64,000 nucleotides of DNA from Spirosoma telluris. GTDB taxonomy: Bacteria; Bacteroidota; Bacteroidia; Cytophagales; Spirosomataceae. A program made the position numbers and the translations under genes. Shown here in pieces: positions 45,611 through 55,441 of this stretch (position 1 is the first letter of the stretch; every line of letters begins with the position of its first letter). The DNA is taken from contig QLII01000001.1 in assembly GCA_003259005.1 (NCBI GenBank), forward strand, positions 2,310,501 through 2,374,500. Direction: 5' to 3'. The notes beneath the pieces are model-generated. The model ran no database searches and was not told the DNA's origin. It saw only the letters and a program-made list of their open reading frames with translations.

Positions 45611-48076
45611 ATGGAACTGTTTTTACTAGTCGTCCTGGTTATTCTCGCTATTGTTGGAAACAACCGATTCAGTGCGATTAAAGAAGCGTTAACTCTTCAG
45701 AATACGGTTATCAGTCAACTACGTGCTGAATTACTGGCCTTCCAGAAAGAGTTGCTTAATCAGTCTATCTCACCTCCCGCAGCCGAACAACCCGCCGAAC
45801 CTATTGTGGAGCCTGCTCCAGTTGTCGTTGTTGTACCGCCCACTCCGCCGATACGGGAACCAGTGCCGATTATGGAGGTCTCAGCTGTTCCGGCCCCAGA
45901 AATCGAACCAGAAATCGTTCCTGTTCAACCCATGATTCCGCAACCTGTTCTTCGAACGGAGCCGAAACCTTCCTTCTTCCAGCGTTTTCTGGCCGAAAAC
46001 CCGGATCTGGAGAAGTTTATCGGTGAAAATCTCATCAATAAAATCGGTATTGCCATTCTGGTGGCGGGTATTGGTTACTTCGTGAAATTTGCCATCGACC
46101 AGAACTGGATTAACGAAATCGGTCGGGTGTTGATTGGCGTTCTGGCGGGTGGATTATTAGTGGGCGTAGCGCATCGAATCCGTAACACCTTCAGTGCGTT
46201 TAGTTCGGTGTTAGTGGCAGGAGGTCTGTCCGTTCTGTACTTCACGATTGCCATTGCGTTTTCTGACTACAAGATTTTTAGCCAAACAGCCGCCTTTGTG
46301 CTGATGGTAGTCATTACGGGCTTCGCGGTTCTGTTGTCGATCGCCTATAATCGATCAGCGCTGGCCGTGATGTCATTGATTGGTGGTTTTGCCACGCCCT
46401 TTATGGTTAGTTCGGGCGAGGGCAATTATGTGGTGCTGCTCACCTACATCCTAATTTTAGACTGTGGTATGCTGGTATTGGCGTATTTCAAGAAGTGGAC
46501 AATCGTTCATTTTGTGGCTTACGGCTTCACCGTATTACTCTACAGCTTATTTCTCAGTGCTAAAATTCAGGATCAGCCGAATGCGCCCTACGGGGGGGCA
46601 TTGATTTTTGCTACGCTTTTCTACATGGTCTTTATGACGATGAACCTGATTTATAACCTGAAACAACGAGCGAAATTTTCGGCAGTTGAGATTAGCCTGC
46701 TTTTAAGCAACACGGCTTTTTACTACGCTGCAGGCATGTATCTCCTCGCCAATGTGAATCATGGAGCGTATCAGGGTTTGTTTACAGCCGGATTGGCCGT
46801 CGTAAATTTTGGTATCGCGGCCCTACTCTACCGACGCGAAGCCGTTGACCGTACCTTGATTTATCTACTGATTGGCCTGGTTGTTACCTTCGCCAGTCTG
46901 ACCATTCCGGTGCAGTTAGATGGGAATTTCATTACGATGTTCTGGGCGCTCGAAGCCGTATTGTTGCTATGGCTGGCACAACGATCAGGTCTGGCTTTAC
47001 TCTCAACAGGAGCTGTACTTGTTATGGGACTGATGCTAATTAGTCTGACCATGGACTGGACAGCACTTTACCTGGATGAATCTACTCCCCTACTCCGCAT
47101 TCTATTTAACAAAGCATTCATTACCAGCCTTATAGCTATTGTTAGTCTGGTTGCCACGGGCCGATTAGTACGGACTCAGTCATCACCCTTTCAGTTCTGG
47201 CTTGGTCAGTTGAGTGTGCCCGCCTATCAACGTACGATTGGCTATCTAACGATTCTGATTTCGTATTTTGCCGGAGCTTGTGAGCTTGATTATCAGGCCA
47301 CACACGCGTTTGGCTTTGGGGCAAATCGCAGCATTTTACTAGGCACCTATAATCTGTCTTTTGTTCTCGGGCTGTTGCTCATTGCCCGACGAGAGGCTTT
47401 AAGAAGCAGCTTGTTACAGGCTGCTACGCTTAGCATTCTTATCCTGCTTTTATACGTGACGTTTTTCGATCCGGCGGTACATGACTTGTTAGGCGCTTAT
47501 TTTCAGGGAGATGCCACAAGTCTTATCGGCTTTCCGGTTCATTACCTGAGTTTAGTGTGCGTGCTTAGCCTGTTATTTCTACTCCATACACTTCGACCTC
47601 AATTAGCCCCACTTCCCACATCCATTGACCGGCTTTGGCCCTGGTTCCTGGGCTTCATGCTGGTCTATACGGCCAGTTCAGAATTATATTCGCATGTCGT
47701 GTACCTAACTTTTTCGGGGCTTGATTTGCCAACATCAGCGACTCAAAAACTTGATGCAGCCACCCACTATTACGTACTGCTCGAACAAATCAACAAAGTA
47801 GGGCTACCTATTTTGTGGGGTATTTGTGCCTTTGCCTTTATGTATGTGGGGCTGAACCGCCGAAACCGCCAATTTCGGATTATCTCACTCAGTTTATTTG
47901 CGCTGACACTTCTCAAACTGTTTTTCTATGACCTGAAAGGCATTTCGGAGGGAGGACGGATTGCGGCTTTTATTTCATTGGGTGCGCTATTGCTTATTAT
48001 CTCGTTTATGTATCAGCGCATAAAACGGCTGATTCTTGATACCGACGCACCCCAACCTGATCAAGAAGACGTATGA
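45611..48076 (+). CDS. DUF2339 polytopic membrane protein
   Basis: 821 residues from the ATG at 45611 (MELFLLVVLVILAIVGNNRF), preferred over the upstream in-frame start at 45479. An N-terminal helix and coiled-coil segment are followed by a Pro/Val/Glu-rich linker (about 55-125). The signature FIGENLINKIGIAILVAGIG comes next, then some 20 membrane helices to the end. DUF2339 proteins are large bacterial membrane proteins of unknown function. The stop overlaps the DUF3999 start by four bases (ATGA), and the two are commonly paired, which suggests one membrane complex. Confidence 0.9.
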   Translation: MELFLLVVLVILAIVGNNRFSAIKEALTLQNTVISQLRAELLAFQKELLNQSISPPAAEQPAEPIVEPAPVVVVVPPTPPIREPVPIMEVSAVPAPEIEPEIVPVQPMIPQPVLRTEPKPSFFQRFLAENPDLEKFIGENLINKIGIAILVAGIGYFVKFAIDQNWINEIGRVLIGVLAGGLLVGVAHRIRNTFSAFSSVLVAGGLSVLYFTIAIAFSDYKIFSQTAAFVLMVVITGFAVLLSIAYNRSALAVMSLIGGFATPFMVSSGEGNYVVLLTYILILDCGMLVLAYFKKWTIVHFVAYGFTVLLYSLFLSAKIQDQPNAPYGGALIFATLFYMVFMTMNLIYNLKQRAKFSAVEISLLLSNTAFYYAAGMYLLANVNHGAYQGLFTAGLAVVNFGIAALLYRREAVDRTLIYLLIGLVVTFASLTIPVQLDGNFITMFWALEAVLLLWLAQRSGLALLSTGAVLVMGLMLISLTMDWTALYLDESTPLLRILFNKAFITSLIAIVSLVATGRLVRTQSSPFQFWLGQLSVPAYQRTIGYLTILISYFAGACELDYQATHAFGFGANRSILLGTYNLSFVLGLLLIARREALRSSLLQAATLSILILLLYVTFFDPAVHDLLGAYFQGDATSLIGFPVHYLSLVCVLSLLFLLHTLRPQLAPLPTSIDRLWPWFLGFMLVYTASSELYSHVVYLTFSGLDLPTSATQKLDAATHYYVLLEQINKVGLPILWGICAFAFMYVGLNRRNRQFRIISLSLFALTLLKLFFYDLKGISEGGRIAAFISLGALLLIISFMYQRIKRLILDTDAPQPDQEDV

Positions 48077-49341
48077 AATTCAGTCAATTAATCCCAGCTT
48101 ATAAGCTTACCCGTTACACACTACTACTCTGCTTATTGAGTAACGCAACGGCTACAGTCAGGGCGCAATCGTTCCGACTCCAGACAACGGTTAATGGTAT
48201 TCCGCAGTCAGGCTTCTATCGAATTCAATTGCCCCCCGATGTTGTGGGGCGTTTAAATACAAGCCTGACCGATATCCGGCTCTATGATGGGCAGCAACAG
48301 CAGGTGCCTTATGTGCTCATCCGGCAGCAACCGGCACAGACAGCTCCTTTTGTTGATTATGAGCTAGTTAGTAAACAATCACAACCGAATGTTTCAACGA
48401 CGCTGGTCATCCACAATCAGACGAAACGGCCTATTAATTCATTGGACCTGCTCATCAAGAATACGAATGTGAGCAAAAAGGCCAGGCTCAGCGGTAGTTC
48501 GGATGCCCAAAACTGGTATGCTCTTGATGATGCCATCTGGCTGGGGCCGACTCAGCATTCGGCAACCACAACAGAGGTTAAACAGATTGACTTTCCATTG
48601 AGCGATTATGCCTACTATCGGCTGGTTATCAACGATTCACTAAGCACACCCCTGAATATTTTGCGCGTTGGCTATTACTCCCAGCGAGCGGATGCAGGTG
48701 CGTATTCAGCAATTCCCAATCTTACGTTTTCACAACGCGATAGCAGCGACCAACATACGTATGTCCACGTTGTTCGTGCAGACGATGCCCGATTTGACAA
48801 AATTACCCTTTCCATTAAGGCCTCTGGCCCATTCCGTCGCCGGGCCGAAATTGGGCAGTTTCATAGCCAGAAACGGAAGCGAGGGTATATCGACCGGTGG
48901 TTTGAGGTTATTCGCTCTATTGAATTGAGTTCTACTGACAGCAACGTAGTACATCTGCCCGGCCTGAAAGCGAAGGATTTGTATGTGGTTATCGCTAATG
49001 ACGACAATCCACCACTTAAAGTCCAGGCAGTTCAGGCCTATCAGCTAACTACCTATTTGCTCGCCAATCTAGTAGCTGGCCAATCGTACCAGCTTCATTT
49101 TTCGGCTGACAATGGCACGGCTCCCATCTATGATTTGACACCATTCAAAACGGTCGTTCCCGGCAATCAGCCAATTGTTGGCGTTGGTTCGTTACATCCT
49201 ATGGGTACCCCTGGAGAACAGACGGCTTCGTTTTTCACCGACAGTCGCGTTATCTGGCCTGCGCTAGGACTAGTGTTGCTGGTATTGGGTTTATTGTCGT
49301 ATCGGATGTTGCGGGATATAGGGCATAATCAACCAAATTGA
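48073..49341 (+). CDS. DUF3999 exported protein
   Basis: 422 residues. A signal peptide (about 1-33, RYTLLLCLLSNATATVRAQ) is followed by a beta-rich DUF3999 region: FYRIQLPPDVVGRLNTSLTD, IRLYDGQQQQVPYVLI and VYAIQAYQL-like strands. A C-terminal membrane helix (VIWPALGLVLLVLGLLSYRML) anchors it, with a short basic tail. It is translationally coupled to the DUF2339 gene. Function unknown; the periplasmic beta domains plus the DUF2339 transmembrane bundle suggest an envelope complex acting on a polymer. Confidence 0.88.
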   Translation: MKFSQLIPAYKLTRYTLLLCLLSNATATVRAQSFRLQTTVNGIPQSGFYRIQLPPDVVGRLNTSLTDIRLYDGQQQQVPYVLIRQQPAQTAPFVDYELVSKQSQPNVSTTLVIHNQTKRPINSLDLLIKNTNVSKKARLSGSSDAQNWYALDDAIWLGPTQHSATTTEVKQIDFPLSDYAYYRLVINDSLSTPLNILRVGYYSQRADAGAYSAIPNLTFSQRDSSDQHTYVHVVRADDARFDKITLSIKASGPFRRRAEIGQFHSQKRKRGYIDRWFEVIRSIELSSTDSNVVHLPGLKAKDLYVVIANDDNPPLKVQAVQAYQLTTYLLANLVAGQSYQLHFSADNGTAPIYDLTPFKTVVPGNQPIVGVGSLHPMGTPGEQTASFFTDSRVIWPALGLVLLVLGLLSYRMLRDIGHNQPN

Positions 49342-49383
49342 ACGCAAATTAGACCTGTCACAATTCACCCCGCTTCCTATCAT

Positions 49384-49427
49384 TTCCTGACTAAACAGAT
49401 CTCCGGCACCTAAGAGCCGCGTTCACC
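49384..49427 (-). pseudogene. Fragment homologous to the 3' end of the glycosidase gene at 52965
   Basis: Read on the minus strand this gives VGERGS-stop-VPEICLVRK-stop, matching EGERGSQVTEIWLVRK-stop at the end of the gene at 52965-55389. About 39 of 44 bases agree with 52969-53012. It is a decayed partial copy 3.5 kb away and marks one boundary of the small-gene island. Confidence 0.65.
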
Positions 49428-50099
49428 TACGCCACACGATCATGCAAAGGAGAAAAATCGCTTTTTGTTGTAACATGTGATTGCTCCTGCTACATTAGAT
49501 GTATGATAGAACGTATCAACACAAGGGCCTGCGACCTTTAGCTAAAGATAACAACCCATCGAAGCTAACAGCCCATTTAGTTGAACGGATACGGGAAATT
49601 CTATATCTAGGAGAATGCTATCTATGGTCGTGAACCAGAAATCAGGTATCAGTCCCGAAATGGATGTAAAGCCATCAGAGGCTTTTGTTACGTTTGTATG
49701 CAGGGCTTTCTTATAAAAATTTACAGCCTCGTAGAGGTAGGATCTTTGTAGTAAATAGGCTGCTCTTTGTCTTTTTGAACTCCGTAGGAGTGACATCAGT
49801 AGTCAAAGATGTCACTCCTACGGAGTTCAAAAAGACAAAGAGCAGCCTATTTACTACAAAGATTTCATGCCTACGGCATTTTTATAAGAAAGCCCTGCGT
49901 TTGTATGTTAACTAAAAGGTAGTTTTACAAATGTATGATGTTGGTCATACGTTTGTAAAATTTGCTCCTTTCGTGATTTACTTTCCAAAGTACGAAACGG
50001 CACCTCAGTTATATTTTGTCGATTGTAGGCTCTTAGGTAAACATATTGCCATTTATACAACAGGAAATCGTCTATTTTTCGAAAAGAAACACATGATTA
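49428..50099. other. Intergenic region with MITE-like insertion
   Basis: Apart from the element at 49701-49897 this region holds one 44-codon frame (49499-49633, MYDRTYQHKGLRPLAKDNN...) with no recognised domain, which I do not call as a gene. After the element, 49908-50099 is AT-rich and probably holds the promoter of the next gene. Confidence 0.4.
49701..49897. mobile_element. MITE-like element with 10-bp target duplication
   Basis: 197 bases. The ends are 20-bp terminal inverted repeats (CAGGGCTTTCTTATAAAAAT at 49701-49720, its complement at 49878-49897). Inside is a perfect 56-bp inverted repeat (49742-49797 and 49808-49863) with a 10-base loop, containing small dyads such as CTCCGTAGGAG and CTCGTAGAGG. 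The flanks are identical 10-base direct repeats CGTTTGTATG (49691-49700 and 49898-49907), as expected for a target-site duplication. There is no coding capacity, so it would need a transposase in trans. Confidence 0.85.
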
Positions 50100-50543
50100 A
50101 TGGCCTCTAAAATTAAGATTATATTAACGCGAATCGGATATTTTCCAGCTACGTTTTTTTTGTTCTCATTGATAGGGTTAGTTTACGCTTTTACTTGGAC
50201 AAATTACGAATATACTGTCTATCAGATGCCTAATTGTTCCAACACTTTCTTTACTAAAATCGAATACACCAGAGTGTTTTATCGTGGGGTTGCTTTCACT
50301 TATGGAATTCGCAAACAAGGTGGGCTACCTGAATCAGAGTGTTTTGTGAGTGGTAAAATGACAGGAATGGATGCGATCTTGGAATTATGGGTAAGGTGCG
50401 AGAGCAAGAAAGTTGTACTATATTGTAATGATCTACGTAGCGTAGGGGTCAAAAACTCTAAAATTTTTGTAAAGGAAACAGACGCGGAACAAATAAATAC
50501 TCTATCCAAAAGTCCTCAAACTCTGCATCTTCTAATAGAATGA
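50100..50543 (+). CDS. Single-span membrane protein, unknown
   Basis: 147 residues. One N-terminal membrane helix (ATFFLFSLIGLVYAFTWT) is followed by an extracytoplasmic part of about 110 residues with four Cys (MPNCSNTF, ESECFV, WVRCESK, LYCNDL) that could form disulfides. No domain recognised. It stands at the left of an island of small unknown genes, the rest of which are on the minus strand. Confidence 0.6.
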   Translation: MASKIKIILTRIGYFPATFFLFSLIGLVYAFTWTNYEYTVYQMPNCSNTFFTKIEYTRVFYRGVAFTYGIRKQGGLPESECFVSGKMTGMDAILELWVRCESKKVVLYCNDLRSVGVKNSKIFVKETDAEQINTLSKSPQTLHLLIE

Positions 50544-50726
50544 GGGCATTTTATTTTCCCTAAAAAAATTAAACTTACCCAAGCTATTCATATAGTCTAG
50601 TAAACACTTCAAATTAGTTTATTCCCTTTACATAAAAATAGTTATACAACTGTGCCTGGAATAGCACTAACTTACTGTGGGACAATTTGTTGTACTTATC
50701 CAATTCTGTTCAAACAGACATTTAAC

Positions 50727-51248
50727 TTAATTAAAGGAATGAACTTCTGATAGGTCACGTTGGTAAAAAGCTTTGCGTAGCTTGCTAGCCTGTATGACTT
50801 GCCCCGAATGCTTGTATTTCAATTCATACAATACTTCATACACCTGTTGAGTGGGACTGGCATTTTCATATTTTGCTTTAAAATAAGTCTCTTCTTTTGA
50901 AACACTTGTGTCTTGCTGCATTCGGCTTGATAAAGTGTCCAGTGAATCGGCTTGATGAGTGCCAGCAAGGCTATCCCGCTTTTGTTGATCAACCACTGAT
51001 GCGATTAGCACCCGACTCATGTCGGTCTTAAACTTTCTATGGATGTCATAGAACATCTTCCACCAGTCTTTAATGGGAATCAATCGGTATTGGAAAGAAG
51101 TAAAATGAGCCTCTGTTATCAGCCGTCCGTCTTTCTTAGCCTTATCGGTTTCTATTTTTAAAACCTTCACTTTTAGTCTCGCTTCAACGGATTGGGCGTT
51201 CGCGTATGAGCTACTCAACAAGACAAGTAGGAGTGCAAATAGTTTCAT
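50727..51248 (-). CDS. Exported protein, unknown
   Basis: 173 residues. A signal peptide (LFALLLVLLSSSYANAQ) is followed by a mostly alpha/beta polar region (ITEAHFTSFQYRLIPIKDWW, KMFYDIHRKFKTDM) and a Ser/Asp/Gln-rich stretch (HQADSLDTLSSRMQQDTSVS). The C-terminus is YEVLYELKYKHSGQVIQASK. No family recognised. First exported protein of the small-gene island. Confidence 0.6.
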   Translation of the reverse strand: MKLFALLLVLLSSSYANAQSVEARLKVKVLKIETDKAKKDGRLITEAHFTSFQYRLIPIKDWWKMFYDIHRKFKTDMSRVLIASVVDQQKRDSLAGTHQADSLDTLSSRMQQDTSVSKEETYFKAKYENASPTQQVYEVLYELKYKHSGQVIQASKLRKAFYQRDLSEVHSFN

Positions 51249-51382
51249 AGAAGTTAGAGCTATAAAAAGGGTAGGCTAGTAAAAAAAGAAATAGTATTCC
51301 GCTCTCAACTCTTATAGGAAGTGATGTAATGATTTTCACTGATCAGGAGTCTGTTATATAAGTGCATGTAAGCCTGTCTAGC

Positions 51383-51688
51383 TCAAGGAACTCCTAGAAT
51401 TCGTTCTATTTCAGTTGATATTCCATTTTGCAGAACAGTATACTCATGTATTACCGACTTCTCGGCATATTCCGGCAGCCGTTGACCTTGCCACTCCATA
51501 AAGAGGGGTATAAACCATAAAAGCCTGACGTATTTTTTGGGTATGTGGTCAATCTCGGCAAAATCTACTTTACTTAGAATAGCTAAGACCTCCTGACCTA
51601 AATCAAATTTTAGCTCTCGAACACGTAGTGATCCGAAAAATCCTAATTCATTCCAATGCTGGTCAAGCCTACTAAAAAGGTCTTCCAT
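51383..51688 (-). CDS. Small cytoplasmic protein, unknown
   Basis: 101 residues, no signal or membrane segment. Helical and charged, Trp-rich (MEDLFSRLDQHWNELGFFG, YVRLLWFIPLFMEWQGQ). No family recognised. A GTTGTATAATCT-type element lies just upstream (51695-51714), shared with the two neighbouring genes. Confidence 0.5.
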   Translation of the reverse strand: MEDLFSRLDQHWNELGFFGSLRVRELKFDLGQEVLAILSKVDFAEIDHIPKKYVRLLWFIPLFMEWQGQRLPEYAEKSVIHEYTVLQNGISTEIERILGVP

Positions 51689-51722
51689 TCCAGTTGTATA
51701 ATCTTACATATGTGAAGTAAGT

Positions 51723-51914
51723 CTAAAAAAGCCATCCGCTCAGTCCAACGCCTATCAAAAGAAGTAAGATCCACATAATCCCACTTACCACGAACACTTT
51801 CCCCATACATATTTTACGTATACGAGCTGAATCGCGGAAATTCAGATAAGCACCAAGCAAAATAAGTGCAGGGCCACCAATTAAAATACCTGTAATTATT
51901 AGCCAACCATCCAC
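51723..51914 (-). CDS. Small two-helix membrane protein, unknown
   Basis: 63 residues with two membrane helices (WLIITGILIGGPALILLGAY and VVSGIMWILLLLIGVGLSGW) joined by a basic loop (NFRDSARIRKICMGK). No family recognised. It lies 34 bases upstream of the 101-residue protein gene on the same strand and has the shared GTTGTATAATCTACA element before it. Confidence 0.55.
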   Translation of the reverse strand: MDGWLIITGILIGGPALILLGAYLNFRDSARIRKICMGKVFVVSGIMWILLLLIGVGLSGWLF

Positions 51915-52080
51915 CTCAAAACTGTTGTATAATCTACAATATGTTTAAAAGCCCAAAAATGACTAGATATAACGATTAGTGGCGAGCTGAATGGCTGCAA
52001 AATGGGTAAACTCCCAAAAAGGCATTTATTTTGCCTCTCTTGTCCTACTATAAACGAACGTTTGTGGTGGTATATCACCC

Positions 52081-52392
52081 TTAATTCTTTTTAATATATG
52101 TAATCTGAATTGGCCCTCCCGGAGCCGGTAACTCTAACTCAGGATGAGTACCTAGGCACCTCTTTTTTACATTGCCCGAGATGATGTAATTCCATGTTCT
52201 TTCATCTTTACTTATTTCCCAAGCAGTATCCACATCACAAGCATTTACGCGTATGGAACCCGCCATGGTATCTGGAACAACAAAAGTACCGTCGCCAATG
52301 TATCTGGCTTGTAAGTTTTCAATGGTACTCACACCCACAGTCCGCATCAACTGTACCCTTTTTGCATGAAGATGCACAAAGAAAAAGTACAA
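52081..52392 (-). CDS. Small protein, unknown
   Basis: 103 residues; the start is uncertain (the ATG at 52392 or at 52347). The C-terminal part has GTFVVPDTMAGSIRVNACDV and a Pro-rich end (HPELELPAPGGPIQITYIK). There is no clear signal peptide with the shorter start; the longer start begins with a weak hydrophobic stretch. No family recognised. It may be a fragment. Confidence 0.4.
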   Translation of the reverse strand: MYFFFVHLHAKRVQLMRTVGVSTIENLQARYIGDGTFVVPDTMAGSIRVNACDVDTAWEISKDERTWNYIISGNVKKRCLGTHPELELPAPGGPIQITYIKKN

Positions 52393-52448
52393 TAAAGTAA
52401 AATGGAACCCTGATAAAGAAACGCATATAATGCAAAAGTAAAATCAAA

Positions 52449-52808
52449 TTACAGGGAGACAGATTCAAGGCTTAAATAATAGAACTTATAACCCGCAGGC
52501 CCATTTATTGGCTTATCATACATATAGTAACTTCCGGTAAAGCGCACCTTCAGCTGTTCTTTTTGAAATTCCGTCGGCAGGTTACAGGTATAGCCCATAT
52601 CAGCCGAGTCGAAGCTGGTGGCGACTTGGATACCGTAGCTCTTCTTGGTTGAATCGTAGTACACTGTACCAGTTAATTTATTGGCTTGCTTAACAAAAGT
52701 CCCCGCATTAGGACAGGGAACAGAGAGAACGACCTTCTCCTGTTCGCAAGCTGAAACATAAATCGTTATTGCTACGAAAAGAGAACAAATAAGTATCAGC
52801 CGTTTCAT
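52449..52808 (-). CDS. Small lipoprotein, unknown
   Basis: 119 residues with a lipoprotein signal (LILICSLFVAITIYVSAC, Cys near 21). The mature part is beta-rich (ANKLTGTVYYDSTKKSYGIQ, FTGSYYMYDKPINGPAGYKF) with two further Cys (SVPCPNAG, YTCNLP) that may pair. No family recognised. Confidence 0.6.
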   Translation of the reverse strand: MKRLILICSLFVAITIYVSACEQEKVVLSVPCPNAGTFVKQANKLTGTVYYDSTKKSYGIQVATSFDSADMGYTCNLPTEFQKEQLKVRFTGSYYMYDKPINGPAGYKFYYLSLESVSL

Positions 52809-52964
52809 AGATAAACTCGTTTTTTCTATGATGCTTTATTTCTCAAAAGGGTTTGAAGCACTGTTGTATTACCTACAAAAGGCATTTATTTTGCCCATCT
52901 TATCCTACTACAAACGGTCGAATATAATAGGACAGAACACCTATTTTTAGCTACTACTTCCCTC

Positions 52965-55389
52965 TCACTTCCTGACCAACCAGATCTCCGTCACCTGAGA
53001 GCCGCGTTCACCCTCTCCGCACTCCCAAATGAAGGTTACAGCCCCATCGGCTAGAGCCGCTTTGGGTACGTCGAATTCATAGATGGGTTGCTCACCAGTT
53101 TGGAGGAAGTCGTGAACAACCGAGCCATCGTCGGTTGTGAGTTTCATGCGCGACTGGAAGCGTCCGGTATAGGCAATCCGGATTCGATAGGTGGCCTTGG
53201 GATCAAGTTCGTTATACGCAATTTTTAACGGTTGGTCATAGAGTGTTTTGGCCTGTTTCATCCATGCCCGTGGCGTCACCTGGCCTTTAAATCCCGTTGC
53301 TTTGATCTCGTCTACCCATTCGACGCCTACTAGCCCCACGCCAAATCCGATTCTGGGCGATTGCAAGCTGCCCGGATCTTTTTCCCAACTTACTCCCGGA
53401 ACAACCCGGTGCCAGCTTTCGGGCGCCCCAAAGTGATCGTAGAACCCACCCGGTCCGGGATCAGTCCGGTGTAGCAATTCCCGGATTTTCAGCTGTCGCT
53501 CCTGCTCATTACCTAATTTTTCAATTTGCGAAAGCTGGGATAATAGCCAGGGCGAGTCGTTAAGCGGGATGTCGATGTTGTCGATAAAATTGCCCTCCCC
53601 CCCATCGCTCCGTGTTTGTCGATAGTGAGTTGCGCCCCGATGCTTTTGTAGAGCGAGTCGGCTAAGGCAAAACATTTCTGGCGGTAAGCGGCCAGAATCG
53701 GTTCTTTCCAGGCTTTTTCGAGGATGGCATTCGCCTGCCGGATGGCCGCTAACGAGCCGACCGACTCGCTGGTTTCCAACGCAAAACGCGCCTGCTGCTC
53801 CAAGTTGGTTTCATAAAGTAGCCGACTGCGGGTGAAGGCATCATAATACGCCCGAATTTGGGCCATCTGAAAGCGTGGATTTTGCAATACAGTCTGCGGG
53901 GCCAATTTTTCCAATGCCTGCCACTGCATCAGGGTACGTTCAACGGCATCGTTGGTCAGCAGATTGCCCCGCCAGTTTTGTTCGAGTGCCACTAGCCCCT
54001 GCGCAACGGTTTCGGCATAATCTGAACCAATAAACAATCGGGCGTAATCGCGCAGGGTTTCAATAACCGGCGTTTCAGGATTCCAGTCCTGATCGCTCCA
54101 GACAAACTTATTCACATCATCGTTGGTGCCTTCCGAATAACTGATGCTTCCGGCACCATATTCATCGAGCGCGTTATGAATGGCCTTCTCATCATGCGGG
54201 CGCGGGTTGATGCATTCCCGACCCAGTGTCATGGCCCAGGCTAAATCCCAATGCGGCACCGGATATTGAGACGCATAGTTGTGGGTAATATCGGGATAAT
54301 GCCGAATTGGAATGGATGGTTTAACCACCTTCCGAATCTCCTGCACTGTCATCTTAACCCAAGGACCAAAAACCACCCCTCCAAACCACGGGTACTCCTT
54401 ATTCACGTGTTTATAGAACGCATCGAACCATTGCTGCGTGGGGCGGAAGACCTGCGGAGATACCCAGATTTTAGCCTTGGGATGATACTTATGAAGCACC
54501 TGTGCTTCTTTTTCGAGCCAGGCAAACAGCACGTCGGGTTCCAGTTCGCCAGGGTCACCGCCGGGCACGAATACCGCATCCAGTTTCTGAACGGCCGCAA
54601 ATACTTCATTTCGCTCGGCTAACTCTTTCTGAATCGAATCAGGATGCGTGTAATTCAGGCCCATATTCGGGTACCACATCCAGACATCCAGCCCGTATTC
54701 AGCACAAATTCGCGACTGTTCGCCAATCATCTTGATGGCGGGCAACTTCATGTGCCGACTGGTGAAATCATCGTCGGTACGGGGTGGCATAATTTCAATG
54801 CTGTTGGCCCCAAACAACGCCAAGTCACGAATGTACTGGTCGTACTGGGCCACCGAAAACGCATCGTAGGCATTGGTTTTAGGACGATACCCAAGCTGAT
54901 GCCCGCGAATGGGATAGCGGGGGCTTGTGGCAATAGACAGATCTCCAGCCACATTCAGTTTGCCCGGCTTCATATCCAGCTTGCGCAACAACCGCCCAAC
55001 ACCATAAAGCAATCCCGCGCATCGTGTCCAACAATCAGCACTGCGTTGGATTTTTCAATGGATACCAGCTTGAAACCCTCATTTTTACTCTCAGGCATTG
55101 CCTGAATAAGCGTTCGAAAACTTATGGGCAACTGTGCTATATTCTGCTCCAGTACAAGACCAATAAACGACTGTTCATCGGCGGGGAATTTTCCGACAAC
55201 AGGAAGTTGAATACCACTTCGTTTTTTCACTTCCTGCTGAAGTATCTCAACCGTTCGGCGAAGGGCTTTTTTATCCGTAACGACAGTGGCTATACGCGCT
55301 CTTGAGAGGTCGATTGGGACAGCGTAGGCGCTCGACAGGATTGAGAGCAGAAATAGAGCTAAGCAGGTTGATATTGTAAGTAGCTTCAT
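52965..55389 (-). CDS. Secreted glycoside hydrolase-like protein (GH67/GH20-type N-terminal domain), two frameshifts
   Basis: About 808 residues from the ATG at 55389 with a signal peptide (LALFLLSILSSAYA). An N-terminal alpha/beta domain (about 20-135, LRRTVEILQQEVKKRSGIQL, VLIVGHDARG) resembles the domain before the barrel in GH67 and GH20 enzymes. The barrel starts GLLYGVGRLLRKL, RGHQLGYRPKTNAYD and ALFGANSIEIMPPRTDDDF, with FVPGGDPGELEPD a likely active-site loop. A C-terminal beta domain ends GSQVTEIWLVRK. Breaks lie at CCC 55014-55016 and CCCCCCC 53597-53603. Substrate unknown; the neighbours suggest an amino-sugar or uronic glycan. Confidence 0.72.
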
Positions 55390-55441
55390 AAAGTGGTTAC
55401 AGATTTTCGATTGGTTGAGCCAATCGAAAACAGGAGACGTT

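Noticed and set aside
49542-49796. 84-codon minus-strand frame across the MITE
   Set aside because: Most of it lies in the inverted repeat, and it shows no independent coding signal.
49701-49897. CRISPR-like repeat array
   Set aside because: The repeated words are inverted, not direct with spacers, and are explained by one hairpin element with a target duplication.
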